Assembly (NCBI GenBank): GCA_015228815.1
Contig: JADGCV010000002.1
Location: 94,094-158,093, forward strand
Source: Magnetococcales bacterium
GTDB lineage: Bacteria; Pseudomonadota; Magnetococcia; Magnetococcales; UBA8363
Reading direction: 5' to 3'
DNA: 64,000 nucleotides
The notes under the pieces are model-generated. The model searched no databases and had not been told where the DNA came from. It was given only the letters and a program-made list of their open reading frames with translations. Positions 53,966 through 63,256 of the stretch are shown here, piece after piece. Every line of letters starts with the position of its first letter. Position 1 is the first letter of the stretch. Both the position numbers and the translations under genes were made by a program.

Positions 53966-54141
53966 AATTATTGAAAGAAAAAAGGGGTCTGGGGGATTGC
54001 CCCCAGGGTTTTGCTTTTGAATTTGCTCTTGATAAATAAAGTTAAAAACAAGTTCAAAAGCGAGGGATGAGGCTTTTTTTTAAATTTAAAAACAAAACCC
54101 TGGGGGCAATCCCCCAGACCCCTTTTTTTCTTTCAATAATT
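53966..54141. repeat. Large nested inverted repeat between convergent genes
   Basis: The left arm 53966-54013 and right arm 54093-54141 are reverse complements over ~48 bp except for one extra A. Each contains GGGGTCTGGGGGATTGCCCC. Inside, GCTTTTGAATTTG and CAAGTTCAAAAGC form a second inverted pair. It could be a bidirectional terminator for the TolC and reductase genes or a miniature transposable element. Confidence 0.85.
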
Positions 54142-55728
54142 TTAATCTAATGGCGTTTGGGAACGGCCTCCTTCACCCCGCTGCCACGCATGGAACCGGG
54201 CGACCCAGGCCAGGAGACGTTTGGGCTGATGGTTCTTTTTCCAGACTCCGGCGGCAAATTTGTTGGCCTCGGAAAAGGTTGGATAACTATGGATGGTTGA
54301 CAGAATCCGATTCATCCCCAGGCCGTGACGCATGGCAAGAACAAATTCGGCGATCATCTCCGCGGCGTGGCGACCGACGATGGTGACTCCAAGAATTTTG
54401 TCCTTTCCTGGAACCGTCAATACCTTGACCCAGCCGAGGACATCTTCGTCGGCAATGGCCCGGTCCAGGTCATCGAGGGGATAGGTGGTCGTTTCGAAAG
54501 GGATTCCTCGTCCTTTGGCTTCCTGTTCGTTCAACCCGACCGCGGCGACTTCCGGGTCGGTGAAGGTGGCATGCGGAATGACCGAATAGTCGGTCCTGAA
54601 CTTTTTCAAACTGCCAAACAGGGCATTGACCACCGCATACCACGCCTGATGGGCGGCGACATGGGTATAGGCGAGGGGACCGGCGACATCTCCCGCGGTC
54701 CACAGGGTGGGAATATTGGTCTGTTGCAGGCCGTTGGTCCACAGGGTTCCGTCCTCGTTCAATTCAACCCCCAACGCCTCCAATCCGAATCCCGAGACAT
54801 TCGCCTTGCCGCCGATGGCGATCAGGAGTTGGTCGAAGGGAATGCGCAGGGAGGTCCCTTGGCGCCGGGCCAGCAGGTGTTTTTCTCCCTGTTCCACCGC
54901 GAATCCGAGCATGTCCAGATCGGTCCGGAGAACAATCCCTTCGCGCAGGAACTGTTCGCCGATGAGGGTCGAAATTTCCGGGTCTTCCTTCTTGAGCAGC
55001 CTCGAACCGCGCAGGGCGAGGGTAACCTGGGACCCGAGCCTCTGAAACGTCTGTGCCAGTTCACACGCCACGGGTCCCCCGCCGAGAATCAACAGACGAC
55101 GGGGGCATTCGCGCAGGTTCCAAATGGTGTCGGTGGTCAGGTATCCGGTGGTTTCGATTCCGGGAAGATCGGGAATCTTCGGGGTGCGACCCGTGGCGAT
55201 GATGATGTTGCGGGAGGTCAGGGTTCTGCCGTTGACGGTGACGCTGTAGGGAGAAACAATGCGCGCCTCGCCCAGAATACATTCCACCCCCATGGCGGTG
55301 TAGCGTTCCACCGAATCGTGGGGGGCGATCTTGCGGATCACCTGTTGTACCCGTTCCATGAGGGTGGCAAATTCAAAATCGATGTCTCCCGTGCGGCATC
55401 CGAGCGCTGCGGCATGACGGGTTTCGTGAATCAGTCTGGCCGAACGGATGAGCGCCTTGGAGGGGACGCAACCGGTATTCAGGCATTCGCCGCCCATGCG
55501 GTGTTTTTCGATCAGGGTGACCTTGGCGCGAACGGCGGCGGCGATGTAGGCGCTGACCAGACCGGCGGCCCCGCCGCCGATGACGATCAGGTTGCGGTCG
55601 AAGCGTTGTGGACGGGGTGCGCCCGCAAGGGAACGACGGCGTTGCCGGAACGCACGACCAGGACCCAGGGTAAAAAAAAGGATGATTGCTCCGGTGAGGA
55701 TCGTTGCCAGAACGATTTCTTGGGTCAT
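54142..55728 (-). CDS. Membrane-anchored pyridine nucleotide-disulfide oxidoreductase (mercuric-reductase/LPD-like)
   Basis: A 528-residue flavoprotein. The ATG at 55728 has AGGAA about eight bases upstream; the frame back to 55953 overlaps another gene. An N-terminal membrane anchor (IVLATILTGAIILFFTLG) precedes the FAD site LIVIGGGAAGLVSAYIAA. The redox-active pair is GGECLNTGCVPSKA. NAD(P) binding: LLILGGGPVACELAQTF; second FAD motif TLWTAGDVAGPLAYTHVA. The dimerisation domain has FTDPEVAAVGLNE and HSYPTFSEA. No lipoyl or NmerA domain, so the substrate is unclear. Confidence 0.9.
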   Translation of the reverse strand: MTQEIVLATILTGAIILFFTLGPGRAFRQRRRSLAGAPRPQRFDRNLIVIGGGAAGLVSAYIAAAVRAKVTLIEKHRMGGECLNTGCVPSKALIRSARLIHETRHAAALGCRTGDIDFEFATLMERVQQVIRKIAPHDSVERYTAMGVECILGEARIVSPYSVTVNGRTLTSRNIIIATGRTPKIPDLPGIETTGYLTTDTIWNLRECPRRLLILGGGPVACELAQTFQRLGSQVTLALRGSRLLKKEDPEISTLIGEQFLREGIVLRTDLDMLGFAVEQGEKHLLARRQGTSLRIPFDQLLIAIGGKANVSGFGLEALGVELNEDGTLWTNGLQQTNIPTLWTAGDVAGPLAYTHVAAHQAWYAVVNALFGSLKKFRTDYSVIPHATFTDPEVAAVGLNEQEAKGRGIPFETTTYPLDDLDRAIADEDVLGWVKVLTVPGKDKILGVTIVGRHAAEMIAEFVLAMRHGLGMNRILSTIHSYPTFSEANKFAAGVWKKNHQPKRLLAWVARFHAWQRGEGGRSQTPLD

Positions 55729-55805
55729 TTCTTCATTCCTTGAATGGACTGTCCGCGGTTTCCGAATGGGGAGAGCGACCGCCTCTGCCTCGGGTGACGA
55801 TGGGT

Positions 55806-57290
55806 TCAGGGATGTCGATTGCGAAGTGGGTGTCGATCCAGTTCGCGGGCGACCTCGGCGACGACGCCATGCCACTCCCGTGGTGTGTGTTGTCTGAAAA
55901 GACGCATTCCCGGATACCAGGGGCTTTCCTTGTGTTGCAGACGCCAGCGCCATTCGGCGCCGGTGTGCAGCAAGGTCCAGGTGGGAACACCCAGGGCACC
56001 GGCCAGGTGGACGACGGCGGTGTCGGTGGAGATCAGAAGATCAAGGTTGCCAAGGACCGCCGCGGTTTCGGCAAAATCGATCAGGTCGGTGGAAATGTCT
56101 TCGATCCGCCCATCCTTGTCGATAAATCGAAGTTGTTCCGCGGGCGATCCTTTCTGAAGACTGATGAAACGAACGCCATCGATCCGGGTCAGGGGGTAGA
56201 GATCCTGGAGGGTGCAGGCGCGATGGCGGTTGGCGGTGGCCTGGGGATTGCCCGACCAATTGATCCCCACCCTCAATCCCGTTGCCGTGGAGAGGCGCGC
56301 ATGCCAATGGGCGAGGCGGGAGGGGTCGGCCTTGAGGTAGGGAAGATCAGCCGGAATGTCCTGGGTTGTCCGGGTGAAAAAACCGGGAAGACTCATGATG
56401 GGCAGGTGCCAATCGTAGTCGAAGGGGGGAGGTTCATCATCGTCGGGAAGCCGGGCATGGAGTTTGTCGGCGATCCGGCTCGTGGAAAACAACGAGTAAA
56501 GTTCCGGTTTGCATTCAAAATGGACCTGGGCTCCCTGTTCCCGAAGCCGTGCAAGGTAGCGGCTGGCCATGATGGCGTCGCCAAATCCCTGTTCGGTGTA
56601 GATGTAGATGCTCTGTCCCTGGAGGGGTTCTCCCTGCCACCGGGGCTTGGGGCAGATTCTTGGTGAAAGGTTGTCCAGGCGCCAGCGCCATTCGTATTCC
56701 TCCCATCCTTCGGTGAACCGTTCGAGCATCAGGAGCGAAAATGCCCGGGCCATATGGGTCTGCGGCGCCTCGGGATTGCAGTGTAACGCCCGGTCGAGAA
56801 AAGGGAGGGCCTCTTCATGGTGACCTTCCTCCTGGCAGAGGATGGCCAGATTGTAATGGGCCGTGGCATGATCGGGGTTGCAGGTGACTGCCCTCGTGAA
56901 ACATTCCCGGGCTTCCGCGGTCAAACCCTCGGAAAAATGAATGTTGCCCAGATTAAGGTGGACCTCGCAAAAATCGGGTTTCAACAGGAGCGCCGTGGCG
57001 AAGGATTCCTTGGCCGGTTGCAAACGGTTCTGACCGAGAAGAATGCTTCCCAGATGAAAATGATAATAGGGGTGGTTGGGGTATTGGGCGATGGCCTGCC
57101 GGATCAGGGTGACGGCGAGGGTATCACGACCGGCGGCGTTGGCGACCATGCCGAGAATGTAGAGCGCCTGATGATTTTTGGGGTCGATTCCATAAACCCG
57201 ATTGGCGCAGGCGCCCGCCTTGGCCAAGTTTCCCTGGGCGTAGGCTTCGCTGGCCTGATGGAGCCATTCCTGGATGTGATGTTCGTTCAT
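55806..57290 (-). CDS. TPR-repeat + GT9-like glycosyltransferase (FlmG-like), second copy
   Basis: A 494-residue protein. About 200 N-terminal residues are TPRs (for example HYNLAILCQEEGHHEEALPF and EVHLNLGNIHFSEGL), followed by a glycosyltransferase domain with YIYTEQGFGDAIMASRYL, GLRVGINWSGNPQ and LLISTDTAVVHLAGALG. The TPR + glycosyltransferase layout resembles Caulobacter FlmG, whose TPRs bind flagellin while the C-terminus transfers sialic/legionaminic-type sugars. It overlaps the upstream copy (57287-58786) by four bases. AAGGA precedes the ATG. Confidence 0.85.
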   Translation of the reverse strand: MNEHHIQEWLHQASEAYAQGNLAKAGACANRVYGIDPKNHQALYILGMVANAAGRDTLAVTLIRQAIAQYPNHPYYHFHLGSILLGQNRLQPAKESFATALLLKPDFCEVHLNLGNIHFSEGLTAEARECFTRAVTCNPDHATAHYNLAILCQEEGHHEEALPFLDRALHCNPEAPQTHMARAFSLLMLERFTEGWEEYEWRWRLDNLSPRICPKPRWQGEPLQGQSIYIYTEQGFGDAIMASRYLARLREQGAQVHFECKPELYSLFSTSRIADKLHARLPDDDEPPPFDYDWHLPIMSLPGFFTRTTQDIPADLPYLKADPSRLAHWHARLSTATGLRVGINWSGNPQATANRHRACTLQDLYPLTRIDGVRFISLQKGSPAEQLRFIDKDGRIEDISTDLIDFAETAAVLGNLDLLISTDTAVVHLAGALGVPTWTLLHTGAEWRWRLQHKESPWYPGMRLFRQHTPREWHGVVAEVARELDRHPLRNRHP

Positions 57291-58786
57291 GGACGTTCCT
57301 TGAGGTCACGGGCCAGGCGAGCCACCGGTTCTTCCCAATGATTGGGGCGGGTTTGGCGGTAGAGTCGGGAGGTGGGGTACCAGGGGGATGAGGTTCGATC
57401 CATGCTCCAGCGCCAGTCGGGGGCCAGGGGCAGGAGGACCCGGACCGGTTTTCCCAGAGCCCCCGCCAGATGGGCGGCGGCGGTATCGATGGTGATGATC
57501 AGATCGAGCCGGTCCATGAGGGCGGCGGTATCGGCGAAATCGTGCAGCTCCTTGCCAAAATCAAGGACCGTCCTGTCCGGGGGAAGGTCGAAGCACACTT
57601 CGGTTGGCGACTCTTTTTGCAGGCTGACGAAGAGAAGGTTGTCCTGTTCCTGGAACAGTGGCGTCAATGCGGCGGCGGGGAGCGAACGGCGCCGCAGGGG
57701 GTCGTTGGCATGCAGCGGTTTCCCCGCCCAGACAAGCCCGATCCGGAAGCGGTTTGGCGGGAGGCGTCGTTCCCAGGCCATGGCCCGTTCCCGGTTTGCT
57801 TCAAGGTAGGGGATTGGGCCTGAGATGGTGTCGGGGGTGGGGGCGAAAAAGCGTCCCAGGCTCATCATGGGGATGAAAAAATCAAATTTCTCATCCCGAC
57901 GGACAGTCGATTGCACCCGACCCAATCCCTGTTGCTCCTGGAACAGGGATTCGAGGGGGGCGGGGACCGCCAGCAGCGTTTGCCCTCCCAGGGCGTGCAG
58001 GTTGGGGATGAAACGGACAAATTGAATGGCGTCGCCATAACCCTGTTCCGCCAGGACCAGAATTTTTTTGCCACTCAGGGATTCGCCGTTCCATGGTGGC
58101 GTTCCGGGGGGCGGTTCGAGCGGCAGGGGATGTCCCTGGGGCAGGCGGAAACGCCACTCGAATTCGGCAAATCCCCGGGTGTAGGCCCCGGCGAGGAGCA
58201 AGGTCAGGGCCAGGTTGACGTGGCCAAGAGCGTTGTCGGGATCAAGTTCCAGGGCGCGTTCGAAACAGGCCTGCGCCGCCGGAAAATCTCCCATCGCCTT
58301 GCGGCACAGCCCAAGGTTGACCCAGGCGGAGGAAAATTCCGGGTCCAGATCGATGGCTCGGGAAAAGGAGGCAATGGCCCGTTCCATGATCCCCTGGTCC
58401 ATGCACAGGTCGCCCAGAAGAAAATGGAGTTCGGCGTGATCGGGTTGCAGGGCGATGGCGTCTTTGATGCGCGCTTCGGCGACCTGGGGTTTTCCTTTTT
58501 TCTTCAGCAGCAGGGCCAGGGAGCGCAAAGGTTCGACCTGACCCGGTTCGAGGGCGATGGCGCGGCTGACGTGATGCAACGCCCGGTTGGTGTCGCCGCT
58601 CCGATCGAGCGCCAGCCCGTAAAGATGATGCAGGCGTGGATGGCCCGGAAATTGCTCTAAAAGTTGAAATAATGGTTGCAATAATGGCGTGATGTCCTGG
58701 GCGACCAGGGGTTCCCGAGGGTCCTGCAACAGTCGGGCGGTCTTCTGAATCATTGCCTGAACGGGATCGGACGGATCTGAAGTCAT
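57287..58786 (-). CDS. TPR-repeat + GT9-like glycosyltransferase (FlmG-like), first copy
   Basis: A 499-residue protein with the same architecture as its neighbour: TPRs (RSLALLLKKKGKPQVAEARI, HFLLGDLCMDQGIMERAIAS), then LVLAEQGYGDAIQFVRFI, RIGLVWAGKPLHANDP and LIITIDTAAAHLAGALGKP. The two proteins are clearly related but diverged, so they are likely to target different flagellins or add different sugars. Its Shine-Dalgarno site is weak. It faces the Maf gene across a 109-bp divergent promoter region. Confidence 0.85.
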   Translation of the reverse strand: MTSDPSDPVQAMIQKTARLLQDPREPLVAQDITPLLQPLFQLLEQFPGHPRLHHLYGLALDRSGDTNRALHHVSRAIALEPGQVEPLRSLALLLKKKGKPQVAEARIKDAIALQPDHAELHFLLGDLCMDQGIMERAIASFSRAIDLDPEFSSAWVNLGLCRKAMGDFPAAQACFERALELDPDNALGHVNLALTLLLAGAYTRGFAEFEWRFRLPQGHPLPLEPPPGTPPWNGESLSGKKILVLAEQGYGDAIQFVRFIPNLHALGGQTLLAVPAPLESLFQEQQGLGRVQSTVRRDEKFDFFIPMMSLGRFFAPTPDTISGPIPYLEANRERAMAWERRLPPNRFRIGLVWAGKPLHANDPLRRRSLPAAALTPLFQEQDNLLFVSLQKESPTEVCFDLPPDRTVLDFGKELHDFADTAALMDRLDLIITIDTAAAHLAGALGKPVRVLLPLAPDWRWSMDRTSSPWYPTSRLYRQTRPNHWEEPVARLARDLKERP

Positions 58787-58895
58787 GGTGTGTTTTCAAC
58801 GTGCCTCTGGTTGTGCTACCCCATGGCACCGAGGATAGGCCCGCGCCAAAGAAAAGATCAAGACCTTACTTTCCTTAAGTCGAAGGCTGCCACTC

Positions 58896-61403
58896 ATGAG
58901 CAACGCTTCCGTCCCCTTTGGTACCATCCTCACCAATCCGTTCGGTGAATGTTATTTTCCGGCGATCAATGGGGAAACTTTTTCCAGGATTGGCGCGGAA
59001 AATTATTTCCAGCGTCATTTTGGCGGGATGGTCGAGCGCAAGGATTCCCTGAATCTGATTCCGGGGACCGATGGCGGCCTTCTGGTCAATTGGATCGCCA
59101 AGAAAAAAACCGGGGAGGGGAGCCGGTTTCTGTTTATCGAGTATCCGGAGCTTTTGCAACGGTTGTACGACGAGGGGTTGTTGTCGCGGGATCTTCCCGA
59201 GCATGTGGTGGTCGCCACTCCCGAGGAATGGCTGGGGAAGGCGGAGGAATTGTCGCTCAAGGATTATTTTTATATCGGCAATGTCCATCCCTGGCGTTCC
59301 ATGGCGGTGCTCGATGGCTTTCATGAAGGGTATGTCAAACTCTGGAACGACTTTGACGAACGCCTGGGGCAGTTTCAGATTGCGGTCGGGCAGGAGATCG
59401 GGACCCGTATTTTCATGCTCAAGTGTCTGGAGAATTTGGCGGAGAACCGGACTCCGGTACATGTTCTGGACGGGGTGTTTGCCGGGCGGACGGCGGTTCT
59501 TTTGGGGGGGGGCCCGAGTCTGGATGAAAGTTTCGCCTGGGTCCGCGAAAACCGGGAGCGTCTGGTGGTGATGGCAGTGGCGCGGATTGCCACGCAACTG
59601 GCCCGCGAGGGGATCGTTCCCGACCTGTTTTTTGCCATCGATCCGCACGACATCATCTTTCATCAGAGCAAGCAGGTGCTTGAATTTCACGAGCGAAGCC
59701 TGATGGTCAACATGTACCATCTCAATCCCCGGTTGATGGGGCTGTGGCGTGGCCAGAGCCTGTACATGGGGACACTCTTTCCGTGGCTGACGCCACACAA
59801 TCCCCCGTCGCGACTTTATCCGGGAATCACGGTCAGTCATCAGGCGTTGGGAACGGCGGTCGAGATGGGGTTTTCGCGGATCATCCTGGCGGGTCTGGAT
59901 CTGTGCTTCAGTCGGGAGGGGTTCACCCATGCCCGTGGCAGCGTGGAGATGGCGACGGGGCCGTATGTCCATCGTTCGGAATTGTGGGTCGAGACCAACG
60001 GCGGCTGGCGTGCCGAGACCAGCAGCGATTTTTTCAATGCCATTCCGGCGCTGCAATCGCTGGCCGAATATGCCCAATCCAAGGACTGCGTGGTGATCAA
60101 TCCGGCGGCGGCGGCGGCAAAAATCGAGGGGGTGGCGTTTCGATCATGGGATGAACTGGTGTGTCCCGAGGTCGAGCGCAGCGCCTGGGACATCCTCCAG
60201 GACCTTCTGCCCCGCGAAACGCCGGAGACCCGGATCGAACATTATGAACGGGTCGAAACGGAATTGCTGCGGATTCGCGAGGAGGTTCGCGCCGTTCGCA
60301 AGTTGACCGCGGAGGCGATCGACTGCAACGACCGACTGTTCGGACGAAGGGGCAAGCCACCCGATTTCAAGTTCAAGAAGCGGATGGATGAGATTGAAGG
60401 TATTCTCGACGAGGACTACAAGGAGGTGTCCCGTCTGGTGAAAAAATGGAGTGTCGGTGACCTGCTCAAGCTGAGCCGTCCCGACAAGAGTCGTGCCTGG
60501 AGCGACGAGGAGGTCGAAACCACGGGACGTCGTTATTATGAGGTCTATCGCGACAGTGCCACCAATCTGTTGAAAACCATCGATGACAACCGGGCGCGCG
60601 TGCAGATGCGCATCGAGGAGGATCGGCCCGCTGCCAACATCAAACGTCTTTTAGACCAGTATGAAAAGGATGGTCAGGAGGGGCGGGTAGCGATTTTCCT
60701 TGCCCGCAGGGGTGAGACCATCGCCGACCACCCCGAGCGGATTCGGAAACGGATGGAAGCGTTTTTGGCTGCGCACGAAGCGCTCATGCGTCAGACCGAA
60801 CACGATTACAAGGAGCATTGCAAAAACCGTCTTGCCGCACCCCGGGCCATCCGCTCCAAGGTGATGGCCATGTTTCAGAACAATGAGATGGAACGGTTGC
60901 AACAGTTTATGGAGGGGATCGGCAAGGGGGAGATGGAGGAGAAGGGGCAGTTCCTCCATCTGATCCGGGGGTTGTTGGCCGAGAAGCGGGGCGCCTATGA
61001 GGAAGCCATGAAGGAATATCGGCAAATCACCTTCGAGTCGCTTGTCCTGGAGGGGTGGCAGCGGCAATTGACCATTCATCTGCGGCAGAGAGAATTGGTC
61101 AGCGCCTGCGCCGTGGCCAAACGTCTGGCGGAAAACTCGCTGATTCATTTTCCTTTTTACGCCGACCTGCTGCGTTTGACCGGCGACAGGACGCGGGCGC
61201 TGGGTGTCTATCGCGATTACAACAAGGTGGTACGGGGTGATTTTGTCACGCTGATCAAGATGGGGCAGTTGTTGCTGGAGGAGGGCGATTGGCAGGGGGT
61301 CCAGGCGTGTTGCCGGACGATCCTCGACAAGGACGAGGGGCATGCCGGGGCGCGCATGCTCCTGGAACAGGTGGAACGGATGACGGGGGGGACGACGGAA
61401 TGA
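58896..61403 (+). CDS. Maf/DUF115 motility-associated glycosyltransferase
   Basis: An 835-residue member of the MptE-like DUF115 family, found as the Maf flagellin glycosyltransferases. The core motif is RTAVLLGGGPSLDESFAWV, followed by DLFFAIDPHDIIFHQSKQ, GITVSHQALGTAVEMGFSRIILAG (in part LGTAVEMGFSRIILAGLDLC) and YVHRSELWVETNGGW. The C-terminal 300 residues are helical, with TPR-like segments. The ATG at 58896 has AAGG nine bases upstream. It overlaps the FlaA1-like gene by four bases. Confidence 0.9.
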   Translation: MSNASVPFGTILTNPFGECYFPAINGETFSRIGAENYFQRHFGGMVERKDSLNLIPGTDGGLLVNWIAKKKTGEGSRFLFIEYPELLQRLYDEGLLSRDLPEHVVVATPEEWLGKAEELSLKDYFYIGNVHPWRSMAVLDGFHEGYVKLWNDFDERLGQFQIAVGQEIGTRIFMLKCLENLAENRTPVHVLDGVFAGRTAVLLGGGPSLDESFAWVRENRERLVVMAVARIATQLAREGIVPDLFFAIDPHDIIFHQSKQVLEFHERSLMVNMYHLNPRLMGLWRGQSLYMGTLFPWLTPHNPPSRLYPGITVSHQALGTAVEMGFSRIILAGLDLCFSREGFTHARGSVEMATGPYVHRSELWVETNGGWRAETSSDFFNAIPALQSLAEYAQSKDCVVINPAAAAAKIEGVAFRSWDELVCPEVERSAWDILQDLLPRETPETRIEHYERVETELLRIREEVRAVRKLTAEAIDCNDRLFGRRGKPPDFKFKKRMDEIEGILDEDYKEVSRLVKKWSVGDLLKLSRPDKSRAWSDEEVETTGRRYYEVYRDSATNLLKTIDDNRARVQMRIEEDRPAANIKRLLDQYEKDGQEGRVAIFLARRGETIADHPERIRKRMEAFLAAHEALMRQTEHDYKEHCKNRLAAPRAIRSKVMAMFQNNEMERLQQFMEGIGKGEMEEKGQFLHLIRGLLAEKRGAYEEAMKEYRQITFESLVLEGWQRQLTIHLRQRELVSACAVAKRLAENSLIHFPFYADLLRLTGDRTRALGVYRDYNKVVRGDFVTLIKMGQLLLEEGDWQGVQACCRTILDKDEGHAGARMLLEQVERMTGGTTE

Positions 61404-62602
61404 TCGGGCATGACGCACTCATGAGGCGCATTCTGGGGCGCGACCGGGGTTTGTTTCAGGATGATCATGATTCCTGCCAGGCGTTGCTTGAAGAAAAGGT
61501 GGGGGGGGCCAGGATTCTGGTGGTGGGGGCGGCGGGATCGATCGGGTCTTTCTTTGTCAAACAGTTGATGCGACTGAGGCCCCGGGGGGTTTGCCTGATC
61601 GATCCCAGCGAGAACAATCTGGTGGAGTTGGTGCGCGACCTGCGATCTTCCGAAACCTTCATTCCGCGCGATTTTTCGACCCGCTCCATTGCCCTGGGGA
61701 CGATAATGTTCGACCGGTTTATGGCCCAGGCGGGACGCTTCGATGTCGTGGTCAACTTTGCCGCCCTCAAGCATGTCCGTTCCGAGCGCGATCCGTTCAG
61801 CACCATGCGGATGATCAAGACCAACATTCTTGATCTGGCGCACTGGCTGGATCGCCTGGAACAGGATCCGCCGCGCCATTTTTTTTCGGTCTCCTCCGAC
61901 AAGGCGGTCCGCCCGGCCAGTTTGATGGGGGCGTCGAAGGCGATAATGGAACAGGTGATGTTTCTTCCCGCGCGTGGCTTTACCTGTTCGAGCGCCCGTT
62001 TTGCCAATGTGGCCTTTTCCGATGGCAGTCTGCTGCATGGATTTTTGCGGCGCCTGGAAAAAGGACAACCCTTGTCGGCCCCCAACGACATCGAACGCTA
62101 TTTTATTTCCCATGAGGAGGCGGGGCAGTTGTGTCTTCTGTCCTGTTTTCTGGGGCAGCATCGGGATATTTTCGTCCCGAGGCTGGATCCGGGGATCGAT
62201 TTGAAAACATTTTCCGAGATTGCCGTTCTGCTGTTGCGGGAGCGGGGCTTGGAACCTTATTCATGTCCCGACGAACAGTCTGCCCGAGCCTTTGCCCGGA
62301 CGCGGCGCGCCGATGATCGGCGCTGGCCTTGTTGTTTTTCTCCCAGCGACACCTCCGGGGAAAAACCGTTCGAGGAATTCTTCGATGATTCTGAACCCCG
62401 CGACGCTTCCCTGTTCGAACAAATCATCGTCGTCAAGGGCCAACCCCTCCCCGAGGGGCGGGTGCGGGAAGCCTTGGATGGATTGACGGAAGTGATGAAC
62501 TCCCAGGATTGGACGACCGAACGCATGGCGCAGCGGTTGGTGGTGGCGGTTCCGGGGCTGCGGCATTTGGCGACGGGGAAAAATCTTGACGAAAAAATGT
62601 GA
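61400..62602 (+). CDS. FlaA1/CapD-type nucleotide-sugar dehydratase
   Basis: A 400-residue short-chain dehydrogenase of the polysaccharide-biosynthesis family. The Rossmann motif is ILVVGAAGSIGSFFVKQLM, followed by VVNFAALKHVRSERDP and SVSSDKAVRPASLMGASKAI, where the usual YxxxK tyrosine is replaced in MGASKAI, so catalysis may be altered. RFANVAFSDGSLLHGFLRRL and YFISHEEAGQL are family-typical. The ATG overlaps the Maf gene stop, supporting joint function in making a sugar for flagellin. It lacks the membrane spans of PglF-type members. Confidence 0.88.
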   Translation: MIGHDALMRRILGRDRGLFQDDHDSCQALLEEKVGGARILVVGAAGSIGSFFVKQLMRLRPRGVCLIDPSENNLVELVRDLRSSETFIPRDFSTRSIALGTIMFDRFMAQAGRFDVVVNFAALKHVRSERDPFSTMRMIKTNILDLAHWLDRLEQDPPRHFFSVSSDKAVRPASLMGASKAIMEQVMFLPARGFTCSSARFANVAFSDGSLLHGFLRRLEKGQPLSAPNDIERYFISHEEAGQLCLLSCFLGQHRDIFVPRLDPGIDLKTFSEIAVLLLRERGLEPYSCPDEQSARAFARTRRADDRRWPCCFSPSDTSGEKPFEEFFDDSEPRDASLFEQIIVVKGQPLPEGRVREALDGLTEVMNSQDWTTERMAQRLVVAVPGLRHLATGKNLDEKM

Positions 62603-62672
62603 CGCAACAGCATCTGGTTCGCCGAGGCACCACGGCAGACTTTGGTCACGGCGCGACAAAAGAAATTCAGGA

Positions 62673-63005
62673 TCAGGACTTCACAGCCCGTTCGATGGCT
62701 TCGGCAACGAACTGATTGAGGTTCTTGCCAAGGGCCTCGGCCACCGAGATGGCCCGGGCGTGTAGTTCCGGCGGAATCCTTGCCATGATTTTGCCGGAGA
62801 AGGGCTTGTCAGGACTTTCGCCTCTGGCCGAGCAGGTTTCCAGATAGAAATCGATGGCCTCTCGAAATGCCTGTCGCACTTCGGAAACGGACTCACCGTG
62901 GAAGGTGATGATCGATTTGATGCCCGCGACCCGACCAACGAAGCATTCATCCTCGTCGCTGTATTCGATCCGGGCGGCATAGCCCTTGTGCATCATGGGG
63001 GTCAT
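62673..63005 (-). CDS. hicB: HicB-family antitoxin
   Basis: A 110-residue antitoxin. The HicB partial RNase H fold is seen in YAARIEYSDEDECFVGRVAGI and SVSEVRQAFREAIDFYLETC; the C-terminal ribbon-helix-helix DNA-binding part is KIMARIPPELHARAISVAEA. It directly follows hicA (four-base overlap) and autoregulates the pair. It is the last gene of the composite phd-relE'-hicA-hicB locus. Confidence 0.9.
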   Translation of the reverse strand: MTPMMHKGYAARIEYSDEDECFVGRVAGIKSIITFHGESVSEVRQAFREAIDFYLETCSARGESPDKPFSGKIMARIPPELHARAISVAEALGKNLNQFVAEAIERAVKS

Positions 63006-63256
63006 GGCCTGACTCCAATTCGTTCCAGAAAGTCGCGGGTTGCGCGAACTTGATAGGGCTTGGCTTCCTTGCCCGGATGTGGACGATGAAAGTCGGCGCG
63101 TTCGCCATGCAGCTTGAATCCGACCCGTGAACCTCTGCCTTCGATCACCTCGGCCCCGAGCGCCACGAACAACGCCTCAATCCTGTTCCATGCGAGCGAT
63201 GCGGGAACCGGAAGCGAGAAGATGGTCTCAAGGGTCTTGCGATGTCTGCTGTTCAT
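63002..63256 (-). CDS. hicA: HicA-family toxin
   Basis: An 84-residue double-stranded-RNA-binding-fold toxin, read from the ATG at 63256 (the longer frame uses a TTG at 63259). LPVPASLAWNRIEALFVALGAEV and FHRPHPGKEAKPYQVRATRDFL match a known HicA subfamily. This subfamily has GSR where classical HicA has the catalytic GSH, so mRNA cleavage needs caution. The ATG overlaps the stop codon of the truncated relE remnant. Confidence 0.88.
   Translation of the reverse strand: MNSRHRKTLETIFSLPVPASLAWNRIEALFVALGAEVIEGRGSRVGFKLHGERADFHRPHPGKEAKPYQVRATRDFLERIGVRP

Noticed and set aside
54325..55743. 472-aa plus-strand frame opposite the flavin reductase
   Set aside because: The reductase has FAD, NAD(P) and CxxxxC motifs; the opposite frame has none.
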